Below are positions 44,270-57,156 of a DNA stretch of 64,000 nt, in pieces. The notes under the pieces were generated by a model that was not told where the DNA came from, ran no database searches, and was given only the letters and a program-made list of their open reading frames with translations. The DNA is taken from NCBI GenBank assembly GCA_907165275.2, contig OU015655.1, positions 6,274,501 to 6,338,500 of the forward strand, given 5' to 3'. A program made the translations under genes and the position numbers. This DNA comes from Zygaena filipendulae (lineage: Eukaryota > Arthropoda > Insecta > Lepidoptera > Zygaenidae). Numbering within the stretch: position 1 is the first letter of the stretch; each line of letters begins with the position of its first letter.

Positions 44270-45862
44270 GTACGGGAGATACCGATGCTAATTCGGGATT
44301 CACTCGAGCGTCGTTGGGACCTATTGGGTTTTAAAGATTAGGAGATATAAACAAAATAAGGTTATATGATGTTTTTTCATTCACCGGTGGGTTTAGCTTC
44401 TACAGGCTTTCAAAAATGTAAAAAAAAATAGTAAAATGGAAATACTCGAGCGCGTCAGATATTGTAGTTTAGATACTCCAAGGTGTCTCTGATATCGAAA
44501 ATATATTCATCTGCCGATTTGCGTGGGGGTGGTTATTGGGGGTGGCCATCCGGAAGGGGAGAAAATAAAAAAAAAATATTACTCCAGCGCGTCAGATATT
44601 CAAAGGGGATGTTAAGTGAACCCTAAAAATGCTCTCCTTCGAAAATCTGCCGATTTGGAGGTGACGCAAGGTAGTAGCGAATTTTTGAAAATGCAAAAAA
44701 AACCTCAATTTTGAAATACTCGAGCGTGTCAGATTATTTCAGCTTACAGTCCAAGTTATGTTGACTTAAAATCTGACAATAATTTTGAGGGGTATTATTA
44801 ATCTGACTGCTAAAAACAAAAAATATGATTTATTTTTAAGATCTTTTTTTCTTTCTGACGTAAGTTTAATAACTTTATGAGCTATTTCTTATTCACAAAA
44901 AACACACTTTATATTTCTATGATTTATGTAAAAGCTCACAAAATATTATTCACAAAACTAACTTTATAGCACAAACAAGCCAGAGCATCTTACATATAAT
45001 AACATGAACGCGTTGTTTTGTGATGAGCTGTAAAGTAAAATGGCGTCATGGCGATGGACAGCAGCGTGAGAATATGGTGTGAGAGAGTCAGCGATACACA
45101 AAAAGTGAAAGGGAGAGAGAGGCGCAGAGCGGAGTAATACACCTACCTTTACCACTACGTTTTGAAGTCTGTTAAAAATTACATTAAAGTGAAAGGTTAT
45201 AGGTTAACCTATAGTTTGATGTAATACTTACCTTAACTTATTTTAATATGTATTTTAACCGACCAAAAAAGTTATAATTGAATACGTTTAGCGCCGTGAT
45301 ATACTGTGATGACGTTATGGCGACGGAAAGTAGTGTGAGGACGGTGCGAGAGAGTGAGAGATAGAGAAAAAGTAAAAGGGAAAGAAAGAAAAAGATATGA
45401 ATAGGTAAATGTTTCACTGCAGCTGCTCGTTCTAAACTTTAAGACGATTTTTGTTTCTTCGGCTTATGAAAATCGGCAGATTATATTTTTCCCGCTATCC
45501 TTGAGTTATTTACTTCAAAATAAAAAATAAATCAACCGCGGTCGAGAATGTCGAGGTGGCGTTTTTTTTTTTGCAAGTTTGTAATCCTCTAACTCCCTTA
45601 CGTCACGTTCAAATCGTCAGATTATTCATATACACACTTCTCATCATGTGATTAACCCACCATATCTTAATCTGACGCGCTCGAGTATTTCGAGTTATCG
45701 ATTTTTTTTTACTAATCTGATCGGTTATTCTAGACGCACCCACCAGTGTAGAGGGCCTATATTTGGTGGAGGTACTCAACATGGTGCAAGGTACCCCCCT
45801 TATGTTCATCTGACGCGCTTTAGCTAATCCACAAATCCCCTCTTGGCAGTCCGTACTAAAAG
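44270..45862. repeat. Roughly 1.5-kb dispersed repeat, copy 2
   Basis: Begins GTACGGGAGATACCGATGCT and ends near CCTCTTGGCAGTCCGTACT. Compared with copy 1 it keeps about 130 bp extra (about 44450-44580) between two AGCGCGTCAGATATT motifs; copy 1 looks like a deletion between those two motifs. The left end AGTACGG and inverted right end AGTACGG may be short terminal repeats. Confidence 0.7.
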
Positions 45863-45939
45863 TCACTCACCCGAGTAAAACCCACGTTTTTATTGAAGCT
45901 TTTCTCTGATTTATCAGGGTATGTTTATTTTTTAGGGTT

Positions 45940-46320
45940 TCGTTCCCAATGGGTAAGCCGGGACCCTATTACTAAGATTTCGCTGTCAGTCCGTCCGTCT
46001 GTACGTCTGTCACCAAGCTGTATCTCATGAACCGTGATAGTTAGACAGTTGAAATTTTCACGGATGATGTAATTCTGTTGCCACTATAACAAGAAATACT
46101 AAAAAACAGAATAAAATATATATTTAAGGGGCTCCCATACAACAAACGTGATTTTTTTGCCCGTTTTGGCTCGATATTTATAATGGCTACAGGTAGACGC
46201 TTCAAATATTCACAAAATATTTAGTTTAAAAATAAATATTAAATTAAAATAAAACAAATACCTACTTAAGGGGAGCTCTCATACAATAGACACATGATTT
46301 TTTTGCCGTTTTTATATATA
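45940..46320 (+). repeat. Dispersed lepidopteran repeat (TTTCGCTGTCAGTCCGTCCG)
   Basis: GTCTGTCACCAAGCTGTATC, TCATGAACCGTGATAG and GGGGCTCCCATACAACAAAC are a commonly seen lepidopteran repeat of uncertain class. AGGGGAGCTCTCATACAATA at 46270 repeats the last part. Confidence 0.5.
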
Positions 46321-46828
46321 GGTAATATCTTAGATAATATCTAGATAATAGAACTATCCAGGACTTGAATAAGTCCCTCGTTTAACCTCACACTCTGTAT
46401 ATGTCACCATTTAATAATAAAAAAATGTTTGTTTGTAAATAACCGTAACTTTGTCTAATGCTGAAGACAAAAAATGCATTATAGTGGTGAGCATAACTTC
46501 AAAAGATCACAACCACACAAAACACCAGGCGAACCATGAGGAAAAATACTACTACAATTAACTTGAAAAATACGACATTAAACTTGGTTCTCAGCAAAAT
46601 ATAAAATCAAACATCAAAGTATAAATAAGCAAAATTTTAACAAAAAATCTAAATTGACCATTTAGACCATTTAAATGGGACCATTTGGGAATAAACCCCT
46701 TTCGAACAAAAAAAAAAAGAATTTTGCAAATCCGTCTAATTATGACGGAATTATGCCCGAGCATACATTAAAAAAATTCAATTTTTTTGTTTTTTGAAGT
46801 CGGTTAAAAAAGTAAAGCTTCACCTGCC

Positions 46829-46863
46829 GGGCTAAGATGCGCAACTTAACTTAATCTTAGCCC
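46829..46863. repeat. Minimal GGGCTAAGAT hairpin related to the 33534 foldback
   Basis: GGGCTAAGATGCGCAACTTA followed by TCTTAGCCC. Same outer sequence as 33534-33668 with the interior lost. Confidence 0.5.
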
Positions 46864-47379
46864 CCCTAGTCCCTTTAGCTTGGAGTTAGAAAAATAAAAG
46901 TTTATGGACTAGTCGGTAAAACTGTGCTAGCTAGTGTCGAGTGAGTACGTATACCACGATATAATTTTATAATCTAATATACTGGGTATTATCGTGGTAT
47001 TACGTTTCGTATAATGTGATTTGATGTGACAAACGAACCGTAATAAAACACCCACAAAGAATGACGCGGCGCCCGACAGTTAGGGGCTTTCTTTGCGAGT
47101 AAATCAATAGCATTTTAGTATTAATCGCACGTAGGTATGTTACTTACATATATTAGTTAGCTCTTCATTTAAAAACACTTTATCGCACAAATGATTACTT
47201 AAATATGGTACACTTAACTATAGGTAACCAAAGTGTATTTCATCAGCAAACTTCTATAAGGTCGGATATCCAATTGGACCAATGATCGGATATAAACGCG
47301 TGAATTTACCACGAAAACACATGAGCGACGCGTGTCACATTACTGAAAATATAAAACGGGATGATGTTATTATAAGACA

Positions 47380-47680
47380 CTTCGCTTACCTTGTGTTATC
47401 GGTTAGTCGGCCACCAACGATTGGCAGCTGGCGAGCTTCCGCTTGTTTTAGGTTAGGAGGGACGCAGCGGTGTGACCACGTGCTGTACAGGCATAACGAG
47501 CGCACGCGACCGACTTGCGCGAGTTTCGAACGCGGAATGGGAATGATTCACAGTTGACTGTTGGAAGTTGGGAGTTCGGATCCGAACTAACGTATGGAAT
47601 GAAACCTCGTCGATGGCTCACAGTGAGACAGCAGCGCGCAGCGCGGCGGAGCCGTGGCCCGTGAGCAAAATGACACCCAG
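47380..47680. promoter_or_regulatory. CpG-rich patch, possible promoter/5' exon
   Basis: An abrupt rise in GC and CpG (GCGCACGCGACC, GCAGCGCGCAGCGCGGCGG) in AT-rich DNA, with a 16-bp perfect palindrome AGTTCGGATCCGAACT (47573-47588). A second GC-rich patch at 48300-48440 precedes a donor-like ATT/GTAAGT at about 48540. No Inr+DPE pair found and no gene attached. Confidence 0.3.
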
Positions 47681-49589
47681 TAGGGTTGAGACTCCTATTA
47701 TAGTCCAATTGCAACTCAGGGTATTTCGTCGAAAGGATCACTGGTTTTTTATTGTATGTAATATTAATGTGCGTTACCCTTGTCAATTTAGGGATTCCCT
47801 CAGGAATTTTACGACCGACATAAAAGTCTGTACCCTTACTGTAGATTTGATAACGTGGACCAAACTTATGGAACATAAGTTTCCCTATGAGCTGATTTTC
47901 ATTCAAATCCATTCCATTTTTTTTTTACATAATGCGAATTCTTATTATAAGAATCCAATTATAAGAATCGAGATCCAATTAAAAAAAATATCAAAATGCC
48001 TAATTCAGTCTGCAGGTACTTATACAGGCAACGCGGTGCATGCTTTTATCTCTATTACTATAGTATGGACTAACAGATTTCAATTCAATTCAATTCACAA
48101 AACCCGTCACGCAAGGGGTCGCGTAGTGTACGATTATAACATCAGTATCCTACAAATTATATAATGACGTAGTTACCTATCTACAAAAAAATCTATACAT
48201 TTGAAATTCACAAAGTTTTTCCACGCCGAATCATTGTGTGACGAAAACATGTGACCATTCTACGTGGTCCATTTACCGGCGCCTTTACCCTATATGACAT
48301 AGTACGCTGCACGGGTGTAGAGCGCAGCTCAATTCGCGCATTGCAACGCGACGCTCGCTAGCAACACATACGTATTGTTGCGTCATTTTTATCGTATTGC
48401 ACGCGAAACTGAATTCCACTCTATTCTGATACGATACGTGTGAAGCGGTGTATTTTTATTTTAGTCTTCAGCAAACTCACGATTTTCACGTATCCTTTGA
48501 ATACATTTAGTCGCTATAATTAGAACGTGATCGACATTGTAAGTAAACCAGTCTAGGTTTTATGTAAAAAATTGTCTTCGTAGGTTACTACTATGTTGTG
48601 GTTAATTCGTCTTCTATTCATCATAATTAGTAAGTACTTACTAATCGTCCGATTGCGATAATACTTTTAATTTTAAATTATTATTAAATTTCTCGCGTCT
48701 GCGAAGGTGTCTGACAAAAAGTCGTAAATATAAAATGATACGATAAAAATGACGCAACAATAAATAGGTACGTAGGAGTCTACTACGTAAATTCGGGCGC
48801 GGTCCCTGAAAGGTTAGTAAGTAATAACTAATAAGTACCTGCATACAGAAAACTACAGCTGTTCGACTGTAAAAAAAACTGAAAAATACTTGGGATATTC
48901 CTGAATCTGGCCCATTCTCACCGTGACGCATTTTCATGAAAAGGTTTTTCTTCGGTTCGCTGTTTCGCTGCGCTGCGAAAATGGCAATTTTTTTTTGCTG
49001 CCATATGGCGACTTTAAGGAACTTAAGGAACTATGACTTATAATAAAATAAAAATAAAATATGGCGGGCTATATTTAAGCCCTATGTCAGATAAGGATGA
49101 CATTCCGCTATAAGGATGACAACCCGATAACCCAGGGCTAATGAATAGAATAGAATAGTTTATTTGGTACCAATATGACCAGAGAGAAGGTAATCACTAC
49201 GTAATATGACAAGTTTCGTTTCAAATATTTTCCTCAGAAGAATAACTATTTTCGTAATTTACTCTCTGAAAGTTCTTGCAACAAATGATTAGAATATTTC
49301 TATCACTATTTTCTGAAACATTACAGTGTGACGTGTCGGTTAGATCCGTTAATACGTTACTTGACGCGTCAGATAAGCCGCTGAATTACATGTATTGTGA
49401 TTTGCGACGCTGATAAGGCTGGTAGGTATTATGAGAAATGACGTCTCCAGTACCTAGAGTGAACAGTCAAGCGTTACTGTAAGCTTACAACCATAATTTC
49501 TTCCACTGTACTTCCGACTTTATAATATAATATCGTACAGGCGAAAAGGCGCAGTGTGATTCTGCAGTCTTCTGACGATATGTCCAAGT

Positions 49590-49978
49590 ACCAGCATCTC
49601 AATAGGCAGTTCTCTAAGTCTGTGACAAGCGACATAAATGGCAGAGTCGTATCATCCAAACCTGAGCTTTTGAGAGAGATTGATGAGATGTTCTATGGAC
49701 AGTTGTACACTTACACGTAAACCTGTCACCAGTCCGAAGAAAGACCCTAGAGCCAAGTTATTCCGAACCTCACTGATTGATGACCTACCAGACGTCGCTA
49801 TGTACGAGATTAGAATGACTCTCAAACAACTCAAGAACAACAAGGCGCAAGGTGAGGACGGAATCACTGCTGAGCTTCTGAAGGCATGTGGTAAACCGGT
49901 ATTAAAAGTCCTTCAGAAGCTATTTAATTCCATTATACTCGAAGGGAAAACGCTACAAGCGAGGGACAGGAATTTTTT
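49590..49978 (+). pseudogene. Non-LTR retrotransposon reverse transcriptase fragment (RTE-like)
   Basis: The upstream frame reads SVTSDINGRVVSSKPELL then EIDEMFYGQLYT. After a frameshift and stop near 49717 a second frame (49680-49985) reads MTLKQLKNNKAQGEDGITAE then LLKACGKPVLKVLQKLFNS, the finger region just before the polymerase core of RTE-type reverse transcriptases. The YxDD core is absent. Broken and truncated. Confidence 0.75.
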
Positions 49979-50567
49979 AGAATAGGAAAATTTTTTTAGA
50001 ATAGGTTCTGTTCGTTCCAAACCAAGTAGATCCAGAGTCAAGAGTCTAACAAACTTTTTTCTTAAGTCAGTAGGCATCTACAATCACTAACTCAGTGTCG
50101 ATTGTTGAACTTTTATTATAATTGAATACAATATTGTTCAACAACTTACAGTCGCAGACTTAATCTATAGGTCCGTTCCGTGTTTTCAGTGTTATACTAC
50201 TTTCTAGGCTGACTGTACCCATCGACACGACTATAAACTATTCAAGGCCGTCATACCTACATACGTGCCTCACACAATATATACATAGAATACCAACCAC
50301 ACACGTGTTACTACTTACTACTAAAATGTGTATGCCTAACAAATAGCAATTCAAACAAATACGGGTGTGTGAATATGACCACGCGCAAGCAGTGCAACTT
50401 AAAAACAACTATACTAGGCTAGGTTCATCGAAATCATCGAACACAGTGCGTAATTAGGGTGCGTACAGACTACAGACTATGTAACATTTTAGATAACTTG
50501 TGTTTTATAATACCTACGTCCAAATTGTGTAACCTTGTTATTGAACATTGCAATATAAAACAATACA

Positions 50568-50992
50568 GGGCCCTTATTCACTATGACCAACAACATTCCT
50601 TGCCCATAACGTGCGTCCCAAAAATGCTATTACAAACGTTTTAGATTTTTTTTTATTAAAAACCCATAAGCACAAAAAACAAAAATTCACATATGCAACA
50701 AAAACCAAATTTGGTTTGTCTGTGCACTGCGACGGTTTGAGTCTACATTTTACGTTATTCTCTGTGTTAAACAGTCGATAGATACACAGATCTTTCGACC
50801 TATCCCTACTTTATACATATTATGTAGTTTATTAATTAAATTAAGGCTAGGTAGGTAGGTAGATGCCAAAATATTAGGAATTATTATTCTGTATACCATA
50901 AGAATCGTTGTAAATGTATTCTTTTGGAGTGAAACTTCTTTGATTACGAGGGAAAGACAAATGCGTGTTATGGTCATAGTGAATAAGGGCCC
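50568..50992. mobile_element. GGGCCCTTATTCACTATGACC MITE, copy 2, inverted and enlarged
   Basis: Same ends as 40486-40723. The interior is reversed (TCTTTGATTACGAGGGAAAG) and carries about 190 bp of extra sequence (about 50645-50870). Confidence 0.75.
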
Positions 50993-51164
50993 TATATACA
51001 TTAGAATAACAATGCAATATATCTAACAATGTTATATAACTATTGTCGTTTCTCGTTCTTCGGTGCTATGCGTCATCGCGAGAGGACGTTTTACTAGCTG
51101 CGGCAGCGACTGTTGAAAAATTGTTGTGTGAAATTGAATTACTTTTATTGCATAGCTACTACAC

Positions 51165-51265
51165 GTTTTCAGAGGTACAGAAAAGGACAAAGAGTACTTT
51201 TTATCCAGGAATTCTCGCAGGATCTCCGAAATTAACGTGGGTGAAACTACGGGGAAAAGCTAGTA
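51165..51265 (+). repeat. Lepidopteran repeat, 3' fragment
   Basis: ACACGTTTTCAGAGGTACAG ... GTGAAACTACGGGGAAAAGC TAG. Confidence 0.5.
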
Positions 51266-52602
51266 ATATATAAAATAAGGAGGAAAACTGACCAGTGACC
51301 TACCTACCTATAACTCATGTGCGTTACTTGTTGCTTTATATATCTATAAAACCAGTGAGTTTAGATATGCTTTATGAAACCACAAGTAGGTTTAGGTATA
51401 GCTTGGTCAGTTTGCCTCCTTATTTTAGATATTATTTGTACTTTATATACTCTTACCTACTTTGTGGCGGCTTTCCGCATTATATTCCTACATTATGTTA
51501 AAGTACCAACTTAAGTATCTACCTTATTGTGTTGAAAAATATCGTACGTAAGTATCGTACGATACACGTGCGTGTATTTGTAGTTGGTTATACACGCAAA
51601 TTTCGCCTCGTGAGTTAAAGCCAATATTACGCACTTGTATCAGTATCGTAATATACTATTGTATTGTATCAGAGACATTCTATAATAAATGTATTTTTAA
51701 TAAAGTTGCTCAAAAAGTGGCATATTGCAGGGACGTATAGCGTTCGGGATGTGGGCTATTACATACTCGAGCTTTTTGTTTACCTTTCCCGAACTCGTGC
51801 GTTCTCTTTGCCAACTGTCAAAAATGGCGACACGACTTTGACACACTTTTTGCATTGTGAAACGTAGGTTTCGCATTACTAATACGACTAGCGCCATCTC
51901 TTGATCACAGTTGGAACTTAGTTGAGTTTGTTGTGTTTTTGATATTTTATTAAATTGCTTAATTTTTTCGTAACTGTATTAAAAATAGTTGTTCAGTACA
52001 CGGGCGGAACCGTCATTGCAACTAGTTCCGACTGTCAACCCTCACCTTCGGCTGCGCCTCGGCTCGGGTAGACATTTGTCGGAACTCTTTGCAATGACAG
52101 GCTTTCCGCACTTATAATGAAATATACTATTTTAATAGGTACATCGTTTGAATTTATATCTGAGCTCTTTGTGGTTCGTACCACTTTCATTATATTAATA
52201 CCTACTCGTTTACGGTATTTTACCTACTCGTTTTTATCACTTTATGTTATGTTATTTGTGATAATAGTTCAATGTCGATACACACTGAAGCCAAGGTAAC
52301 GGAATAAATAGGTGTCGAAAATAGGAAGTTGTCGTACATAATATTATTTTGTTACAAACTTAAAACAGATTCATGTGTTTTAAGTTTGCAGTTACCTCCC
52401 GCCGCGCTTCCTAGTACCGCAACCCGCTGTATAGGTATGAACCCGTGGGATTTTGACAAGGTTATATCAATTTTGTACTACCAGTTGAACTACTCAGTAG
52501 TAAGTAGGTATACTAGATTATATACCATTTATAAGGAGCGGCTGTAGCTGGAAACTTGAAACTTTTAAACGGTTCAAACCGGATAAGATAATATTGATAA
52601 TT

Positions 52603-52810
52603 ACCGCTTTCTCAAATTGACCACTTATAAATTCCTAAAACGTCCACTTGCCTAAAATGACCACTTTCTTTTTCTTGAAATGATTACTTTGCCAAAATGT
52701 CCACTTCGTTGTCCTGACTGAAATACTTTTAAAAAATGACCACATTGTTAAACCGTCAATTATCCTTAAAATATGACCACTTTTCTAAATGAATACTTAA
52801 CCTTCTATAC
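52603..52810. repeat. Degenerate minisatellite with GACCACTT core
   Basis: TTGACCACTT, GTCCACTT, TGACCACTTT, TGATTACTT, TGTCCACTT, TGACCACATT and TGACCACTTT recur at roughly 25-35 bp spacing, each preceded by an A-rich stretch. Period and core are eroded. Confidence 0.55.
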
Positions 52811-53512
52811 TCTAAGTTATCGAATGCGTAGCGCATCTTTTATTGTATTTATTGTATTGTATAATGTCTTTGGTAGTGCCACAGATAATATAATACTATA
52901 CTAGTATCATTACGACCAAGATCTGAACAAGATTTTGTGGCGACGAAATTAAATAAAACGTTCGATGCGGAACGATCTTATGTCTCGTAAGTCGTATGTC
53001 TTTCGTCGTACTTTAATACGGGGTCACATTGACCTCATACCGCAATGAAGAAATAAAATTATAGCACAGTGTGAAACGGGGCATAAAAGAGCCCGTACTC
53101 CGCCAATCAAATTTGCAAATAGTAAAATAAAAATAAATTAAAAAACATTCACCGATGTTTTTAATACCCGTCACTAAAATCTATGTAAAATCTTCCTTAT
53201 TGAGTGCGGTACGACCCCTCATTTTCTTTTGCCTACAGATTCTAAATAAACCTAACCCTCTGATGTACCTTTTAAGATTCAGGTCAATCAGTTCATAATT
53301 GATAATACGCAAAGCATAGTGTATTAAAAATTACTATTATGTTTTTTTATTAAGCCAAAAGAAGCTCTTAGTTTGTTAAATCTTACGGGGTCTAATAAAC
53401 CCCTTACCGTCATAATAATAGTTTTCAAACGAGGTTTTAATCGCCCCGTACCGCAAGAATGAAAAAAATACAAAAATGAGTGCCGCTATCAACGTGCAAC
53501 AGATGCTTATAT

Positions 53513-53746
53513 GGACATAGATAAGCAATAGTATGTTAACCTACACTAGAGAAATTTTGAGTAAATCGTGTTTTAAAAGTAGGAGCGCCATTTTGTGTCA
53601 ACATTTTTTATGTTCAATATTTAGTTACATATTTAAGCAATGTAATAAGGTAAACACACAATTAAAAAACGTTCCCTCTCTCAATAAATCGTTCTGAATC
53701 AATAACTTAATTTTGTGGGTTAATATGTTATTGCTTATCTGCGTCC
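53513..53746. mobile_element. MITE family with GGAC..AGATAAGCAATA ends, copy 2
   Basis: Terminal GGACATAGATAAGCAATA pairs with inverted GGACGCAGATAAGCAATA. Flanked by ATAT (53509-53512 and 53747-53750), again a 4-bp duplication. Non-coding. The class is uncertain; CMC/Chapaev and Sola1 elements are known to make 4-bp duplications. Confidence 0.65.
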
Positions 53747-54495
53747 ATATTTGAATAACATAAACTATTCGTAATTTAGTTTTTCCCCTTTTTCATCTTT
53801 AGAAATTAATCATAAGTCCTTACTTATAATGTCATTACGTACGTCTATCTATCCACATACCTACAGACTACATAATAATCAATACAATGATAAGAAAGAA
53901 GATAAGCGGTCATCAATTAAAGATCGAGAGGGGATTCCATGGTGCCCGGTTTAATGATTTGTTTATAATAAAATTTGAATGACGTTTGTGTTGAAAATTG
54001 TTTCTAATAATTGTAAGTGTAGATCGATTATAATAATTAAAATATCTTTGGGGGTTAGACGATTTGACCTAGGTCAAATAGCTTGCTTGCGACCTTACCT
54101 ACATCTTTGCTTACACGAAATAAAACAGTGGCAAATTTCATTACTAAACACAAAAGTGGCGCTCTCGTTGGTACTTTTTTGTACTCCTGACAGCGGTATG
54201 TAGGTAAAATTTCGTGAAGATCGGTTGAGTAGTTAACGATTTGATAAGATATCCACATTGATTAAAGCTGAATACATATAGTTTACCTACTTTAGCTTTA
54301 TTTTACAGGTGCGCACGGACTATCTACGCCATCGGTCTTGCGTCAGTGTTTTTGCTGTGAAATCATATCCATACTGTAGGTATATCTGTGTCCCTTTTAA
54401 TCTATGTAGGTATCTAAATTTCCCTTGGTCACGGCCAGCATCACGCGTGAACGGCTGGACCGATCACTTTTGCCTCTTCTTTTGTTACCTCCGTT

Positions 54496-54805
54496 CTCAT
54501 ACCAAATAAAAACTAAAGACGGAACGCGTAGAACAAACAAGTGAAGCCCGGAAAAAGACACAATACCTTTTAGTTTGAGTTTCTCCCGCTAATGCAGGTG
54601 ACGCAACAATTAAGTAAAGTACCATATTGTGTCGTCAACGGGTGCAATAATCACACGTCAAAAAATAAAAAAACAGCATGGAATCACTTATCACCAGTAA
54701 GTAAACTTAGCAAATCCATACACTTTCCTAATCACCACATGTATAAGAAACCGGATTTACTTCGTTGTTCGAGACGTTCCGTCTTTAGTTTTTATTTGGT
54801 CTGAG
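54496..54805. mobile_element. P-superfamily-like element, internally deleted, copy 2
   Basis: Ends CTCATACCAAATAAAAACTA and inverted CTCAGACCAAATAAAAACTA, followed on both sides by AAGACGGAACG. The flanks CCTCCGTT (54488-54495) and TCTCCGTC (54806-54813) agree at 6 of 8 positions, a decayed 8-bp duplication. Internal sequence includes a THAP-like coding fragment. Confidence 0.75.
54592..54804 (+). pseudogene. THAP zinc-finger fragment within P-like element
   Basis: The translation VPYCVVNGCNNHTSKNKK has the C-x4-C start and NxxxKNK pattern of a THAP domain. The second CxxH pair expected 35-50 residues later is missing and the frame soon runs into the right terminal repeat, so this is the N-terminal stub of a transposase left by internal deletion. 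Confidence 0.5.
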
Positions 54806-56708
54806 TCTCCGTCCATGCGTGACAACGGGCTGCGACCTGAAAACCAGCGCCAGGTGTACCCGCACCTAGCTAATGCTGAGTTGGTGTTTCGGCAGAGCAT
54901 TCAAGAGATATTACCTATGTCTTCTTTAGATTAGGCACTATTTATGTTTGTCTCTTTTTCTTGTGTTGTGCTAAAATAAATGTATTTTCTTTCTTTCTTT
55001 CAATGAATTTCCGCGGGATCTCCGAAATTACCGCGGGTGAAAACGCGGGAACAGCTAGTACGTTTATATATTTAATCTCAATATCGCAAAAAGTCGCACA
55101 GATCAAGCTCTCTCTAGCTCTCTTTGGATGCGATTTCAATTGTTGAACGCGAATAAGCGGTGTTTCACTAATTTTATGACACTCACTAAAACACTACGGG
55201 TGGTGGGTCCTGAACTCCTGGCTGCGAGCCAGCTGCCAATGTCATTCACATTTCACTATACAGTAGGTATGCAAGTTATTTATAGCCGACCTACTTTTTA
55301 GTGTGAATTTAACCTACCTATACGTACGTATACCTATTATTACCTATATCAACTTCCCGATATTATTATCACGTTTTCACCCTGTTTCGGCTTCTTTTTA
55401 AAAACATCTTCTTAGTAAGTAGGTAAGTACTTGTCTTTCTTGCATATGAAATGAAACGAAAGTTATAGGAAGCCTTTAGTTAGGCTTAGGTTATTAGTCT
55501 GTATGTGTAGATTAACAGACATAGATTAGGTAGTATTGATTTATGACAATCTTCTAGTATGATTAGCGTTTGCTCTTCTTTAAACCCTATAGACTTCTAC
55601 GCTCCAGCCTCATTTTTGGCTCAAGTGCATTGCCTAGTTGCGTGCGACACGTATCCATAACAACCGTAACTACAACAAGCTCGCTGAGTTCGCTGATGCA
55701 ATGCGCGCTAACGGTTTGCAAGCCACAATTAATACGAGACTCGCGTAACAAGAAGTAGGTGGTCTGTGGTGTGAACACAGAATAGCTGATAGCTGATAGA
55801 ACCCAATTTAGTATGGAAAAAATGAAAACCAGTGTCGACGGGTGATTTGCTTACACAGAAAAATATTTAGTAATGTAACGGAATGTATTAAACAACATTT
55901 AGTTACGTTTTTATTCAGTGGATCATAATATACTTGGGAGTTGAGATGCCAGCAAAAAGTTTTTGGAAAGCTAGAGCATTTGCTCTTGCTTTGCAACCGC
56001 GCCTGGGGCGTGACCCACCTATAAGTATAGGTAGGTACATGTCCTCTCTAGTTAATTTATTTTCTCTGTGATGTGAATGGTCTCCAATGTCATGTCATTG
56101 CCCCTTTGTACCTTAAACCATAATCTGGTTACCCACAAGCGAGGACTAGATAAAGACGAAATATATAACTTTAATACCTACCATACGAATCATCTTTGTT
56201 ACAAGACACCAACCAAATGATACCCAAATGATGTATTTAAATTGATAAAATAAACATATACCTAAGTAAGTAGGTACCTACTCGAATTCACACCGCTTTT
56301 ATGTTTGCTCAAATCAATTATACTGATAAAAGTCAGTGATGCATAAATCTGGTAATTAAAAGATAAAGCAAGATATAATAAATAATATAAAAATAATAAT
56401 TGTTTTCTGTATGTGTTATGATTCATTGTGATAATATTATATTATTGATAATGATAAGTTTAAGTTACCTATTTATTTCTTTTACAACTCACAATAACAT
56501 TTAAATACGCGTTTATCTCTCATACAAAATGTACTAGGTGGTGTGGTAATGTACTTTCGAATAGAACTGGCAGGTCAGTGGTCAAGCATGCCTACCCGCT
56601 AATCATGAGGTTCCGGGTTCGATTCGGGGGGGGTAAAGTTAGCGTGATGAACACAGGGTTCCATTTTCCGGTCTGGGCGTGTATACAAATCTTTATATAT
56701 ATATAATA

Positions 56709-56880
56709 AAAATGTAACGAATCGCTGTCTGTACATGGAAGATATATGAGAATAAATATAATTGAGACCTTTATCAACGCAATAGCACCCCATACAAGGA
56801 TTGTGAGAATTTTTGTGTTTGTGCGTTTGTGCACGCTAATCTCAGAAATGGGTGAAACCGTGGGGCTAAGCTACTAGTAT
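56709..56880 (+). repeat. Lepidopteran repeat nested in SINE
   Basis: Starts AATAAAAATGTAACGAATCG; ends GGTGAAACCGTGGGGCTAAG CTACTAG. Confidence 0.55.
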
Positions 56881-56905
56881 AATATTTATGTAATAATATG
56901 TAGTA

Positions 56906-57156
56906 TATGTCACCGGAAAATTGTAAAAACCGTTAATTTATAAAATAACGGTAACATTTTGGAATTTTGAGGATAGAAAATGCGTGGTGGTGGGTGCTCG
57001 CACATGATAAATCGGTACCGTCGCGTCGGTACCATTTGCCTGTATTGTAGTCAAAGTTCAAACCTAACCTAACCTAGTATTTCGGGGTGCACATAAATAC
57101 CTCTTCAATGCCAATCGTTTACATTCTAATGGTTTTTAAAATTTTACGGTGACATA
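56906..57156. mobile_element. TA-rich-target MITE nested in SINE
   Basis: Ends TATGTCACCGGAAAATTGTA and inverted TATGTCACCGTAAAATTTTA. The SINE copy at 34443 supplies the empty site (GTAGTATATACCATG). Confidence 0.65.

Noticed and set aside
47568..48164. Longest plus-strand ORF in the window (198 aa), with a 154-aa minus-strand ORF overlapping (47448-47912)
   Set aside because: No recognisable domain in either. The first third reflects the CpG-rich block and the rest is AT-rich with low-complexity residues; no supporting splice sites or neighbouring exons.
55570..55778. Overlapping 62-63 aa ORFs on both strands
   Set aside because: Looks like a dispersed GC-richer repeat. No domain, no splice context.
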